A stretch of 64,000 bases of DNA from Zanthoxylum bungeanum (taxonomy: Eukaryota; Streptophyta; Magnoliopsida; Sapindales; Rutaceae): contig SKCR01032804.1 in assembly GCA_019454045.1 (NCBI GenBank), positions 21,318 to 85,317 of the forward strand. The letters run 5' to 3'. Position 1 is the first letter of the stretch. Each line of letters begins with the position of its first letter. Shown here piece after piece: positions 1-10,578 of the stretch. Made by a program: the position numbers and the translations under genes. Under the pieces are notes generated by a model. The model was given only the letters and a program-made list of their open reading frames with translations. It did no database searches and was not told where the DNA came from.

Positions 1-1162
1 TTAGATGACTTAAAATCAATACGGATAATAGATTAGTGATTCAATTGGATTGAAAAACAAATCGAACAGCAAAAATCTCTCTTGGCCGAATACAACATGA
101 CATGTTAAAGGACTTGATTTTTTGTTCAAATAAATGTTAGACAAGTGTTTTGAACAATTGATGATTAATAAATTAAATTGGTGTTTTTTGAAATATTTGG
201 TTTAATGAATTAATCATACCATTACACTTTAATCAATTGAATTTTAAAATTTGGAATATTAAAATTTGATTAGTGGACTTTTATGTTTAATTGGGCCTTA
301 TGGGCTTGAAATTGATTTTATGGCACTTAAGGGTGATTCCTTATTTGGGCTTGGTAATTGGGTTTGACCCACATTGACCAAAGCCCAAGCCTTTATAAAT
401 CAATTGAAAGCCCATCGGACTTTAATTAAACACACATTGGATGTTAGTTGGGCTTGGAGACCCAATTTGATAAGATTTAGAATCTAATCTTTAAAAGCAC
501 ATTAAAAGTGTAAACATTTAATTTGGAATTAAATAAATTGAATTAATATTGAATGCGACTTAAATTGGATTTAACGGGTAGTTCGATATAATTCATGAAT
601 TCGTACCTTATGTACTTATTCTCAAACGAGTTGGACTCGCGCAAAATCAAACCGTTGATTGAACATTGGATGATCACTTAAACAAAGACTAATTAATTGG
701 ATTAGATTGGTTGTATAGCATGTCTTGAATGAATATACATGTATGTGATGAATGAATAGTGTATAGCGGATGGATATTAGAAGGGAAAGGGTAATTTTAG
801 AAATTATTGTAAATTTAGAATTTATAAATTGGACCTGCGTGTCCAGCCTTATCTCTTTTATCTCTTTGTATTCTCTTCTCACCTAATTCCCCTCAATGTA
901 AATGAGGTTTCTCTTAATGTATTATGTAATTGGGTAGAAGTAGAATATTACTAGCGGGGAGTGGAAAGGGAGTGATTTGTTCTAGGAACAAATTGTTTTA
1001 CATATCCATCCGTATATCACTATTAATTTATTTTATGCACTTTATGATGTTTTAGAAGCATGCTTAAGGGTGTATGATGATGAGACCTAACAAAGATAAT
1101 AAATTGGTTGCCAATTACGTATAAATCCCTCAATTTATATTAAGCAATTATCCTTCCATTGA

Positions 1163-1249
1163 ATGATTCTTGTTCAAGATCCAAAATTGGCATTGGTTTG
1201 TTGGCCAAAGTCAAGACCTTTGTCAATTGAGGATGTACTTGAATCATGA
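1163..1249 (+). pseudogene. small leader ORF, truncated at codon 29
   Basis: This is the A copy of the leader ORF that is 82 codons long in elements B, G and I. It starts at the equivalent ATG and reads 28 codons with the same LALxCWPKSRPLS core. A TGA at 1247-1249 then stands where the other copies have CGA or CGA-like Arg, as expected from decay of a methylated CpG. Downstream homology continues but is also frameshifted near 1345. Whether the ORF is ever translated is unknown. Confidence 0.5.
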
Positions 1250-1750
1250 GAGTTTTGTTCCACATCGGTGTCTTGTCCAAGTTGTGATTTGTTGGCCAAA
1301 GTCAAGATCGCTTCTTGTCCAATGACATTGATTACGAAACTTTCCTTGTCAATGGGTCCCGCTTAACCGAAATCATTAGGTTTGTTGTGCCAAAGCCAAG
1401 GCCTAGATGGTTCGGAGGATATGGTTAGGAAAATGTATTAGATACATTGGCATAAGTATATATACATATGTTTTGGACTTGGATGTCCACCTAACCGGAT
1501 CTAGGAATTGGATTGGATCCAATTGATCTTTGAGATCTACCTAGTTAAATAGCATACAATTTGTTGGCCAAAGTCAAGATTGTGTGTTATTTAACGGGAT
1601 CCTAGCCCACTAGGAAATAGGATTTCCCGAGTTCTCAACAGAGGGTTAGAGACTTGATAAAAAATAGTGGGAGGCTTGTATTGAATTTGCAATTTCATTC
1701 AGATACTTAGCCTTACGCGTCTTTCAAAATTATTTCGTTTAATTAATTAA

Positions 1751-1841
1751 AATTAGTTGGACTAATTCATTGTTATTTTTTCTTGTAACAGTTTGACTGT
1801 ACCCATTTTATCGTTAACTAGATAGTTGGACTATCGTAGTT
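1751..1841 (+). repeat. TGG-loop hairpins before gag
   Basis: Inverted repeats stand directly before the gag ATG. At 1751-1767 a perfect 7-bp stem (AATTAGT/ACTAATT) encloses a TGG loop. At 1815-1841 a 6-bp stem plus four further pairs encloses another TGG loop. A weaker CAGT-TTG-ACTG stem lies at 1790-1800. The same hairpin type is expanded to five or six copies at the matching place in B, E, G and I. Confidence 0.7.
1770..1791 (+). promoter_or_regulatory. candidate 3' splice site upstream of gag
   Basis: A U-rich tract ends in TTTTTTCTTGTAACAG, with the AG at 1790-1791, 53 bases before the gag ATG. It has the form of a plant intron acceptor. The matching position in B, E, G and I is also an acceptor-like AG followed by TTGATT. 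A candidate donor GTRAGTAT lies near the end of each LTR. Splicing is inferred, not shown. Confidence 0.45.
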
Positions 1842-1844
1842 GAG

Positions 1845-2613
1845 ATGGCTAGCAAGGTAAATGTCCGAGACATCATCATGGGTGACAATGTCTTTAAGGG
1901 GACAAACTTCGCTGATTGGGAAATGAACCTGAGGATAGTCCTTGGGGCTGAGAGGATGTTGTACACTATACAAACACCTCTCCCGCCTAAGCCCACTGAC
2001 TCACTTGAGCTGGAGTTATGGAAAACTCACAGCAATGATTGTGACACAGCTCAGGCTATTATGTTAGCTTCGATGACTCAGCACTTTCGTCGCCAGAATA
2101 GGGACTTGGATCCTTATAGTATGATGGCTAGACTTCGAGATCTCCACCGCTCCAACAAGCGGATGGAAAGGTACGAGTTGGTGAAGAAACTCTTCCGCGC
2201 CCGAATGACTGAAGGCGCATCAGTTGAGGCCCACGGGGCTCAAATGATCGCCGATATTGATGAGTTGGCCAATATGGGAATAGTCTTGGAGGCTGAGCTG
2301 ACCATAGATTTGATCTTACAGTCACTTCCTGATACTTGGAGACAAATCATAATCAACTATAAGTTGATGGATACGGATGACACTCTTGGAGAGCTGTTAT
2401 CCATTTTGAAGGAGTCTGAAAAAGAACTCCAAAAGGGACGCAAGCGCGAGGCGCACTTTACATCGACCTCTCAGAGGCCAAAGGCTGGGCCCAAAGCTAC
2501 TGGAGGGGTGAGGAAGAAGAAACATAAGAAAAAGGGTAAAGGCAAGTTGACAAAAGCTTCTAGGAAGCCAAGGGACAAATCTCAAGATGTCTGCCTCAAC
2601 TGCGGCAAGAAGG
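1845..2613 (+). pseudogene. gag: gag of element A, 5' part, split by element B
   Basis: This is the Copia capsid protein (retrotransposon gag of the UBN2 type), which would assemble the cytoplasmic virus-like particle and bind RNA. The ORF is open from ATG 1845 for about 256 codons. It has an acidic-to-helical capsid region, a MxxLLxLKExEKEL-like stretch around residues 181-195, a very basic Lys-rich stretch near residues 222-247, and the first half of a zinc knuckle with Cys at residues 250 and 253 (2592-2594, 2601-2603). Element B interrupts the knuckle after base 2613, and the His/Cys half resumes at 12719. The ATG is preferred because it starts the conserved MASKVNVRDI-like N-terminus and follows the hairpin and acceptor-like block. 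The remainder reads into B and stops at 2681. Confidence 0.92.
2609..2613. repeat. target-site duplication of B, left copy GAAGG
   Basis: GAAGG is repeated at 12712-12716, directly after element B. Removing B and one copy joins the two halves of the gag zinc knuckle in frame, which fixes both ends of B to the base. Confidence 0.97.
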
Positions 2614-4443
2614 TGTTGAGTTCTAATATATGTCCCAAGATCAACAAATCAAGCAAGAAAACGCATGAATACACAACATAGGAGGTGCGGAATATACTCA
2701 CAATGGTCGGTTTTGATGCGAAGAAGAACACAAGCCATTTTCGTCATTGTTGGTGCTCGGTTTGGCCTCCAAAAACAGCAAGGGCTGCTCGGTTTTGGTC
2801 CTCTTTGTGTCTCCAAGAATCGGCCATGCAAGACTCCATTGAAGCTCCAAGCTTCAAGCTTTCCAAGCTCACAAATTCGTTTCCCTATCACCATAATATA
2901 ACCCATGTGTGTGCTAGCACTTGTCTTCTTCCTATTATTCTCTTCTTGATTCGGCAAAAACCAGAAAAACAAGAAAGAAATCGGCTAGAACCGTGAGAAG
3001 AGGAAGAAGAAAAAGAGAGGGAAAAGAGAAGGAGAAGGGTTTTCACGTGAAACCGTGAATGGGAGAGAGAGTGTGTAAAAAGAAAAAGTAATTTTGATTT
3101 ATATATTTTCCAAAAATAAAATAAACCATATACAACTTTTCAATATTCAAAATACCAAAGTCTAAAGCCAAAAGGTAAAAAGCTTTCAATCAACTTTTCA
3201 CCCATCACTTCTACTTTTTCTTTAAGTCACATCACATCACTTTAATAAAGTGACATGTTGTCAAGTCACATCACTCAAAGTGACAATTGATTTGACAATT
3301 GACGCGACTATTGATTTGACGCTTGATGTGACTTGCGTGCCGCACTCGAATTCGAACTGCGAATGCGCTCGCAATCACGCTCGGGCTCGGGTTCGCTAAT
3401 TCCAAATTAACGAATTTTCCGTCGCGTCGTAATTAAATGATTACGCCTAGCGAAATCACTATTCACGTCACTAACGAATTTTCCGTCGCGTCGTAAGTAC
3501 CTCGTACTACGTTTATACCGATTTACAAGACAAGGTTGGCTTCTAGCAAAGCGCCATGCCTACCCAATTCTCCAGAAATATTCTTACAGGAATATATAGA
3601 TATGTATCAAGCGTAGTATACCGTAGTATTGTGTATATCGGCCCAGTATCGGATAGTCACGTGCTAGGGCTGGGGCTGGATAAGTGTCTGCCCCGTCCGA
3701 AGCACATGTCGGATGTCTGGTAACTAGTCTCTATAATCGGATATACATGACCTTGTCATAATATCTCGATGGCCGGCCAGCACTTAAGAGCATTAATACC
3801 GTATCCTGTGTGACATCATCTCCACTATAACTGAAGTGATACTTCCGTCTCGACATCACACCCAATACACTACGACTCTCTGATAAACCCATAAGCGGTG
3901 TACACAGAGCCGGTTAAAGCCCTGTACCACCAAGACCAAAGTCTACCGATTATCGCAAGTATTAGCGATGCAAGTCTCAGGTTAAGACTATACACACCTA
4001 CCTTGATTTCGGCCTCCCATAGACACATAGTCATAATACCAATGGGATTCCGAGGGGTCTATCCAGAGCGAAGCTGTTTCCCGTACCATCGGTGAAACAC
4101 GACCTCCTATCGCACTTGCATAAGTATCCAATACTTAAATATATGAGAACTATTCCGGTGTGCCCTCACAACGCGCACAAGTGCAATACTAGCCTATTCC
4201 GCATTATCGATGTCCTGTCTCGATAATACTCCGGCTAGGGATATTTAATGATTAATCCTTCGTGGACTGATACTGTCTCATATCATCTCAATCCAGGAAC
4301 TAATCATATGGACCTCTCTTCATTTATACATATATGGTGATCTAATCACAAATGATGAGAGTGCAATTTCCTTGTCACATAGTTAATTTATACAACACCG
4401 TGATCTGTACAAATAGTGACGCTATGGGTCATATTATCCAACA
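2614..4443 (-). repeat. 3' LTR of element B (with internal deletion)
   Basis: This 1830-bp LTR pairs with 10579-12711 (2133 bp). The shortfall comes from one deletion near 3472-3496, where a 25-base copy of 3408-3432 is found. The donor-like site reads ATACTCAC on the plus strand at 2694-2701 (GTGAGTAT in element sense). The sequence between 2614 and 3000 carries the conserved U5 block with GCTAGCAC and GGTGATAGGGAAA-like sequence in minus orientation. Confidence 0.93.
3408..3496. repeat. 25-bp duplicated filler at an LTR deletion
   Basis: The 25 bases at 3408-3432 recur exactly at 3472-3496, where the B left LTR lacks about 300 bp present in the right LTR. The right LTR has only the first copy. 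The second copy looks like templated filler made during break repair. Confidence 0.75.
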
Positions 4444-4458
4444 ATATCCCACTTGGCA
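4444..4458 (-). other. polypurine tract of element B (mutated)
   Basis: The plus strand reads ATATCCCACTTGGC against ATCTCCCACTTGGCC in I. On the minus strand this is the GGCCAAGTGGGAGAT tract that primes plus-strand DNA synthesis beside the 3' LTR. One base of the purine run is changed. Confidence 0.8.
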
Positions 4459-7330
4459 CATAGCCAGTCACTCGAGTGTCTAACACCCGAACTATGTACG
4501 GTTCGCTCAAATTGCTGAGAAAAGATTTTCGTAAGCGGATTTGCGTAATTATCTTCTGACGCGATTTATATGATCATCACATCGCCACGATGTATGATCC
4601 AAACGAATCAGATGAATATAGAAGTATATATCTGGATCGTCGATGAGACCATTAATTCTTTAGCCTGTGCTGACACCTAGCTCAGCCGCTAACAGAACTA
4701 AATCTAATCTAATTAGATTTATTATCGATCCAAATGGCTTCTATTGCTGCCTCAGCTGCAGCAATAATCCGCATTTGTTGTTAATTCGGCAACAGTTATC
4801 TTGCTCGGAATATTTCCAGCTTACTGTCCCGTTATTCAAACTTTATAGTACCGCAGTATTTACCGGTTTGGAAACTTGCAGCAGTGATCCTAGTCACTTC
4901 AAGTTCTCCTACTCCATAATTTAAGAGAGCATCTTTAGTTCTCTAAGATACTAATAGATGTCCTTAACTTCAATCCAATGACTATCACTTGGATTGTCCT
5001 GATTGTGACTCCATATGCTCAAAGCGTATGAGACACCATATCAAGTACATTTTAAATGTACAATTTCCAGAGAGTGTTAACAACTCCAAATCTATCCTGT
5101 AGATCTTTATTCCTTGAATAAAGGTTGTTACTCCCCAGAATTCCACGGAGAATTTCTTATGAAAGCCAAGCTTTCACCGATTGTTTTATGGGAATTTCAT
5201 TATCAGTGCTCTCCCACTAACCTCCTTATATACACAAGAATTATTTCGTTTTGAGTCAAATCATAAACCATTATGATTATATCAAAACGTCAGTTCCAAG
5301 AACCTTATGCTTGTTTCAATCCAAACATGGATCGAATAACCTGCAAACCTTGTTTGTCGGTTATACAAAATCGTCAGGATGTTGTAAGCATCCTCCAAAA
5401 GGTTTCCTTTTCAGGAAAGCGATTTTGATCTGCAACTGACACATTTCATAAATGAAATATGCAGTTATCATCAAACATCTTCAAAATGGATTTACCATGG
5501 CAACAGGTAAGAGGTTGAACCGTTATTAACACAATGTTGATAACGATACCTTTCCGTCAAAATCCCGGCTTTGTACGTTGGTATGTTGCCATTCATGTAT
5601 GTCTTCCTTGAAGACGTTTAATGTACCAATAGGCACAATGCCTTGTGGTACAACAACTAGTATCCAAAGTAGTTGTTATACATGGAATCCATTTCGGATT
5701 CATGGCACTTTGCCATGATAGGGAGTCGATACCTCGTATCACTTCCTCAAAACGTAGTCGGCGGATATACCTTCATAAGATTGACATCTTTATGAGGTTA
5801 GATCAGAAACCCATACCCTAGGTCGTTTTCTGACTCTCTCTGATCTACGCGGTTCTTGTGTACCCGAAGATTAATGGTATAGATTCATCATAGATGAACT
5901 ATTTGTGTTCCATTAAGGACTTCGTGCCTTGAACAGTATTACTCCGATTTTCATCGAGTATCACTATCCTCCCACTGACCACTGCATATCGGTATTTCTC
6001 TCAGGAAAAACCGCATGGTGAGCAACAATCACATTGTTCTCATGTGAGATTTATAAGTACTATACTTATGGTTTCCCTTAGGATAACCTATATTGGCACT
6101 TATCCAATTTGGGTCCTTAGTTTGGTATTATCCAAACATATGCCTAGCATCCCAAATAGTCAGGAATGAGAAACCCGGTTTCTTTCCCGTTCATATCCTA
6201 TATGACATCTGTCAAACAGATTTATATGGAACTTTGTTCTAAATAAGTTATTGCACTGTTAAAACTTATCCGTTGAAGGAAATAGTAGCTCAGAGCGACT
6301 CATGATTAGCCTTATCATGTCTAACATGATTCGGTTAATCCGTTCGGACACACCGTCACTTTGACGTGTTCCGGGAGGAGTCCTCATTTGAAAGAATACT
6401 ATACTCTTTCAAGTATATAAGAAACTTATTGTTTAAGTATTTTCCATTACGGTCTTACCGTGACGGTATAATACTATAGCCGATCTGTTTGTCTATTTCG
6501 TGTCGAAACTCTAAAAGTTTCTGATTTGTGTTCTTCAAAAGAAACACATAACCATAACGTGACGCCACATCCGTTAAGGTCACGAAATATTCATGTTCAC
6601 ATCTAGCCTAGCTAGATATGGGCCCACTAACTTCACCATGAATAGGGCTAACAGATCGGTGGCCCTTTTACTATTACTAAGTAAATAGTATTTTAGGTAC
6701 TTTACCTAATAAACTAGATTCGCAGACCTTATTTGAATAGTCAAATCAGTCCTAGTATCCACTCTTCAAAAGTGTGGATATACGAGTCTTGTATAATTGT
6801 GTCCCAGACAACAATGCCACAAATAAGTCTCTATTGATCAAATCAATTTGAGCTATTTATTTGTCAATTTATATGTTTGAGATTTTAATTATATTCAAAA
6901 TATAAATTCTGTTATTCACATCTAATGTGTTTATCTCAGTATCATCTTTATATAATAAAACACTTTAGTGTTCTAGAATATAAAGGTTTATCCGCAACGG
7001 TTAAACACTGATATAGAGATAATGTCTCTAGTCAAACTAGTTACACTATAACAGTTCCTAATTTAAGTACACACCCGAAGGGTAGTTCCTAAACTTAGGT
7101 ATCTACGGTCGAAATAGCGACTTTCGTCCCGTTTCCGATTCGCAGAGCAATCTCAGCTTGAAGTCAGTATCCTGCTCAAAGCAGATTCTGAACATCAATA
7201 CATATATTTTATGTACCACACTAAGTATTTAAAATCTAATTTCAATACTAGCTGTGAACATAACTAAGACAAACATTTTCAAAGTAAGAGCATTGCCCTT
7301 TCTTTAATTCCTTCGTATCTGCCATATCCA
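4459..7330 (-). pseudogene. pol: decayed pol of element B
   Basis: The minus strand retains, in order, remnants of GAG-pre-integrase (about 6790-6850), integrase (about 6290-6650), reverse transcriptase (about 5160-5700) and RNase H (about 4500-5050), as judged by alignment to A at 13240-15880. There is no long ORF. At the first integrase catalytic position the Asp codon is changed to Glu (6632-6634). The YVDD segment is missing: sequence jumps from the conserved GS-A-L codons to the I-P codons near 5191-5203. The RT motif corresponding to GLKQA (about 5310-5330) survives, followed by a stop. It cannot encode active enzymes. Confidence 0.85.
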
Positions 7331-7754
7331 AATGGTAGTCACTTTGGGATATGTCTATTATCCTTTTCAATATTTCAGAAACCTTAGGCCAAGCCTTGGG
7401 TTTTTAAAATATCGAAACGATGTGCACCTCGTGCTACATGCCCAATTGCAAACTTTGACTTTATATGAATAGTCAATTAATTCTCCAAGAATTATAAATT
7501 GCAATTTTAATACTTCTTAAATCTAAAATTAGATTTATGACAAGTATATTAAATTAAGCATTAAAGTCATCATCACATAAATCTTCCAAAGATTTTATGC
7601 TCTACTTATTTTGCTTAATTTTGGGCTTAAGGTATAATAAGTTATTTTATCAAATAAATTAACCTATTATTTATTCCCAATTTGAAAATTAAATCATTTA
7701 AAATATTTCAATCCCAGATTATATTTTAAATATCCAACTTTTCAATTTTATCTT
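7331..7754 (-). pseudogene. gag: decayed gag of element B
   Basis: Homology to gag of A and to the equivalent part of G is visible on the minus strand, including the L-G-E-L segment near 7470-7500. There is no start codon or open frame, and the zinc-knuckle part is largely missing. The decay resembles that in E, G and I and so was probably inherited. Confidence 0.6.
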
Positions 7755-8023
7755 GATTACAATAGTCCAACTATTTAATCAACGATTAGTGGTACTATAT
7801 ATATTATAATGATTATAATAGTCCAACTATATAATCAAATATAATCCAAATTAATTAACCTCAATTACATTGATTACTATAATCCAATTATAAAATCAAC
7901 TGTAAACTGAAATTAATTAATTCAAATATATTGATTAATATAATCCAATTATATATAATCAAGTATAATACAGTCCAACTGTTGATTAAAACAACAATTT
8001 AAATATTAGTCCAACTAACATTT
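7755..8023 (-). repeat. hairpin array with TGG loop (element B)
   Basis: Imperfect inverted repeats with CCA loops on this strand (TGG in element sense) lie at 7755-7780, 7811-7836, 7871-7898, 7933-7960, about 7970-7982 and 8000-8023. Typical stems are GATTA-AATAGT/ACTAT-TTAATC. The acceptor-like AG of element B falls at 7900-7901 within the array. Confidence 0.75.
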
Positions 8024-10564
8024 AATCTAATGACGAAATAATTTAAATGAGCGCGTATGGCGAGTAATTGAACGAGTATTGCAAATTCAATTCTTGCCTC
8101 CCACTATTTTTCGTCGAGCCTCTAACCCTCTGTCGAGTACTCGGGAAACCATGTTTCCTAGTGGGCTAGGATCCCGTTAAATATCACACAATCTTGACTT
8201 TGGCCAACAAATTGTATGATAATTAACTAGGTAGATCTCGAAGATCAATTGGATCTTATCCAACTCCTAGATCCAGTAGGTGGACATCCAAGTCCCAAAC
8301 ATATATCTTATATATGCCTATACATCGAATGTATAACCTAACCTTTTTCCTCTGAATCAACTAAGCCTTGGCTTTGGCACAACAAACTTAGTGATCCCAG
8401 TCAAGTGTGACCCATTGACCATGGAAAGCTTCGTAATCAATGTCGATGGACAAGAAGTGGTCTTGACTTTGGCCAACAAACCATAACTTGGACAAGACAC
8501 CGATATGGAACAAAGCTCTCGTGATTCAAACACATCTTCGACGGACAAAGGGCTTGACTTTGGCCAACAACCCAATGCCAATCTCGGATCTTGAGTAAGA
8601 ATCACTCAATGGAAGGAAAAACACTTGATATTGAACGAGGGTTTTTCGCGTGCAATTGGCTACCAATTTATTATCTTTGTTAAGGTCTCATCATCATACA
8701 CCCTTAAACATGCATTCTAAACACATAATAAAGCGCATATGAAATAAAATAATAATGATATGCGGATGGATACTTTACATTGATCCTAGATCAAATCTCT
8801 CTTCATTTACTCTCTCCAAAACTAGCACATGTACTTACTTCTACCCGTTACACTACACTTCTAAAGAAACCTCATTTACATTGAGGGGAATAGGTGAGAA
8901 GAGAATACAAAGAGTATAGAGGTGATAAGGCTGGACACGCAGGTCCAATTAATAAATCAAATTTATTACAATTTCCAAAATTATCCCACCCGACTAATAT
9001 CCATCTGATATACATTATTCATGCATCGCAACCATGTATTCATACAAGCATGTTATCAATCAATCAAATCTAATTAATTAATCTGATAATTAGTGATCAT
9101 CCAATGTTCAAACAACGATTTGATTTTTGCTCGAGTCAAACTCGTTTTGCGAATAAGTACTCAAAGTACGAATTCTTGAATTAAATTAAACTACATAATT
9201 AAATCCAATTTAATACGCATTTAATTCTAATTCACTATTTAATTCCAAATTAAATATTACACTTTTATTAACGAACCTTTACGACTTAAATTCCAAATTT
9301 AATAGCAACGGGTCTCAAAGCCCGATTAACATATAATGTTTATTTAATTAAAGTCCAATTGGCTTTTAATTAATTTCTATAAGGCGTGGACTTTTGGTCA
9401 ACTCGGGTCAAACCGAAGAACCAAAATCCAATCCGGGAGTTACCCCATAAGCCTTTAAATTAATTTTGGCCCATTAGGCCCAATTAAATAATTAAGGTCC
9501 ATTAAGTCATAATTGGACTTTATGGATGCGGTTTTAGGCCCAATTGGATCCAACCAAATTTGCCTAAACTCAACTTTGTTACAACAAAGCCCAAAAGCCC
9601 AATTACAACCTAACAAGCCCAATTTCCAAAATCAAGCCCAAATTAATTAACTTATAAAATTCCAAATTTCACAATTAATTAACCTAAGTGTAATACACAA
9701 TCAATTACCCAATTAACATTTCTAAAACATCAATTAGCCTAATTAATCATGCACTTTAACAACCAAATAGTGTCCAACACAATTCAATTAAAATCAAACC
9801 CAATTTACATGCTTTCAAGTCTCGGCAATTAGGGGTTTTTCAATCCGATTCGGTTTCAATCCAATTGAATCCACAATAATCATTTCCCAAATCAATTCAA
9901 TTCATCCAATGAATTAAAACAAAAAATCACAATGAATTTCATGTTCATTAAGATTCGGCCAAGCCACTTTAAAAGGGAAAAAAATGTTCCAAATCAAAAT
10001 TCAATCCAATTGAACTTCAAAACAATATTACCCAATTGTTTTAAGTCATCCAATGATCAAAAAAACAAATTAATTCCAAGACATTAGGGTTCTTCCAATT
10101 TCGGTCATGCCTCCAATTTGGGGAAAATTGATCCAATCCAATTTTCTTGAAATTGATCACACACAATCTCAATTAAACATGTTTTAAGCATACTTAAACA
10201 TCCAATTTAATTAAAACATGCTCAAACACATTTTACCCAATTTCAAGTTACATGTTCAACCTAAAGAATTGGGGAAAATTGATCCAATCCAATTTTCTTG
10301 AAATTGATCATGCACAACTTCAATTAATCAACATACAAGCATACTTAATCAATCAATTCAACCAAATCATGCTTCAATTGATTTTACCCAATTTTTCATG
10401 CCCAAAATTTGGGGAAAATTGAATCCAATCCAATTTCATGAAATTGATCATGCACAACTTCAATTCATCAACATACAAGCATACTTAATCAATCAATTCA
10501 ACCAAATCATGCTTCAATTGATTATCCCCAATTTCAAACCCTAAAAGTTTCATGCTTGATAATA
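8024..10564 (-). other. leader of element B
   Basis: This 2.5 kb leader on the minus strand is homologous to 1-1750 and to the leaders of E, G, I and J. It carries three TTGGCCAA motifs (plus-strand TCTTGACTTTGGCCAACA near 8192-8211, 8459-8480, 8553-8570) and the 82-codon ORF. It also has a local direct repeat of roughly 120 bp: the stretch around GGGGAAAATTGATCCAATCC appears near 10120, 10270 and 10400. I see no host gene. Confidence 0.8.
8357..8605 (-). CDS. 82-codon leader ORF of element B, function unknown
   Basis: This is a small ORF in the sense of the element, between PBS and gag. The protein starts MILTQDPRLAL and ends VVPKPRLS, with several Cys (CWPK, SVSCPS). B, G and I have it at exactly the same length and ends; in E only a later ATG is used, and in A it is broken after 28 codons. 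I recognise no family. It could be a leader peptide or upstream ORF, or simply an open stretch inherited by young copies. The opposite strand is also open over part of it, which weakens the coding claim. Confidence 0.35.
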   Translation of the reverse strand: MILTQDPRLALGCWPKSSPLSVEDVFESRELCSISVSCPSYGLLAKVKTTSCPSTLITKLSMVNGSHLTGITKFVVPKPRLS

Positions 10565-10577
10565 GCTCAAGATACCA
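10565..10577 (-). other. primer-binding site of element B
   Basis: In element sense the site reads TGGTATCTTGAGC, close to TGGTATCAGAGC, the usual match to the 3' end of initiator methionine tRNA. It lies one base from the LTR edge, as expected. Confidence 0.8.
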
Positions 10578-10578
10578 G

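Larger units (their letters stand above)
1..1844 (+). other. untranslated leader of element A
   Basis: This 1.8 kb stretch lies between the PBS side of the element and the gag start. It matches the leaders of B, E, G and I (and the start of J) but has no long ORF. It holds the runs of GGCCCATTAGGCCCAATT-like sequence seen in all copies, three copies of a TTGGCCAA-centred motif (1197-1217, 1288-1307, 1560-1579), a decayed fourth copy (1381-1401), a broken small ORF (1163-1249), and hairpins with an acceptor-like site next to gag. Nothing here looks like a host gene. Confidence 0.85.

Noticed and set aside
2614..2996. ORFs of 78-107 codons in the B LTR as genes
   Set aside because: They sit wholly inside the LTR and recur in the other B LTR. 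They have no recognisable domain and overlap each other on both strands.
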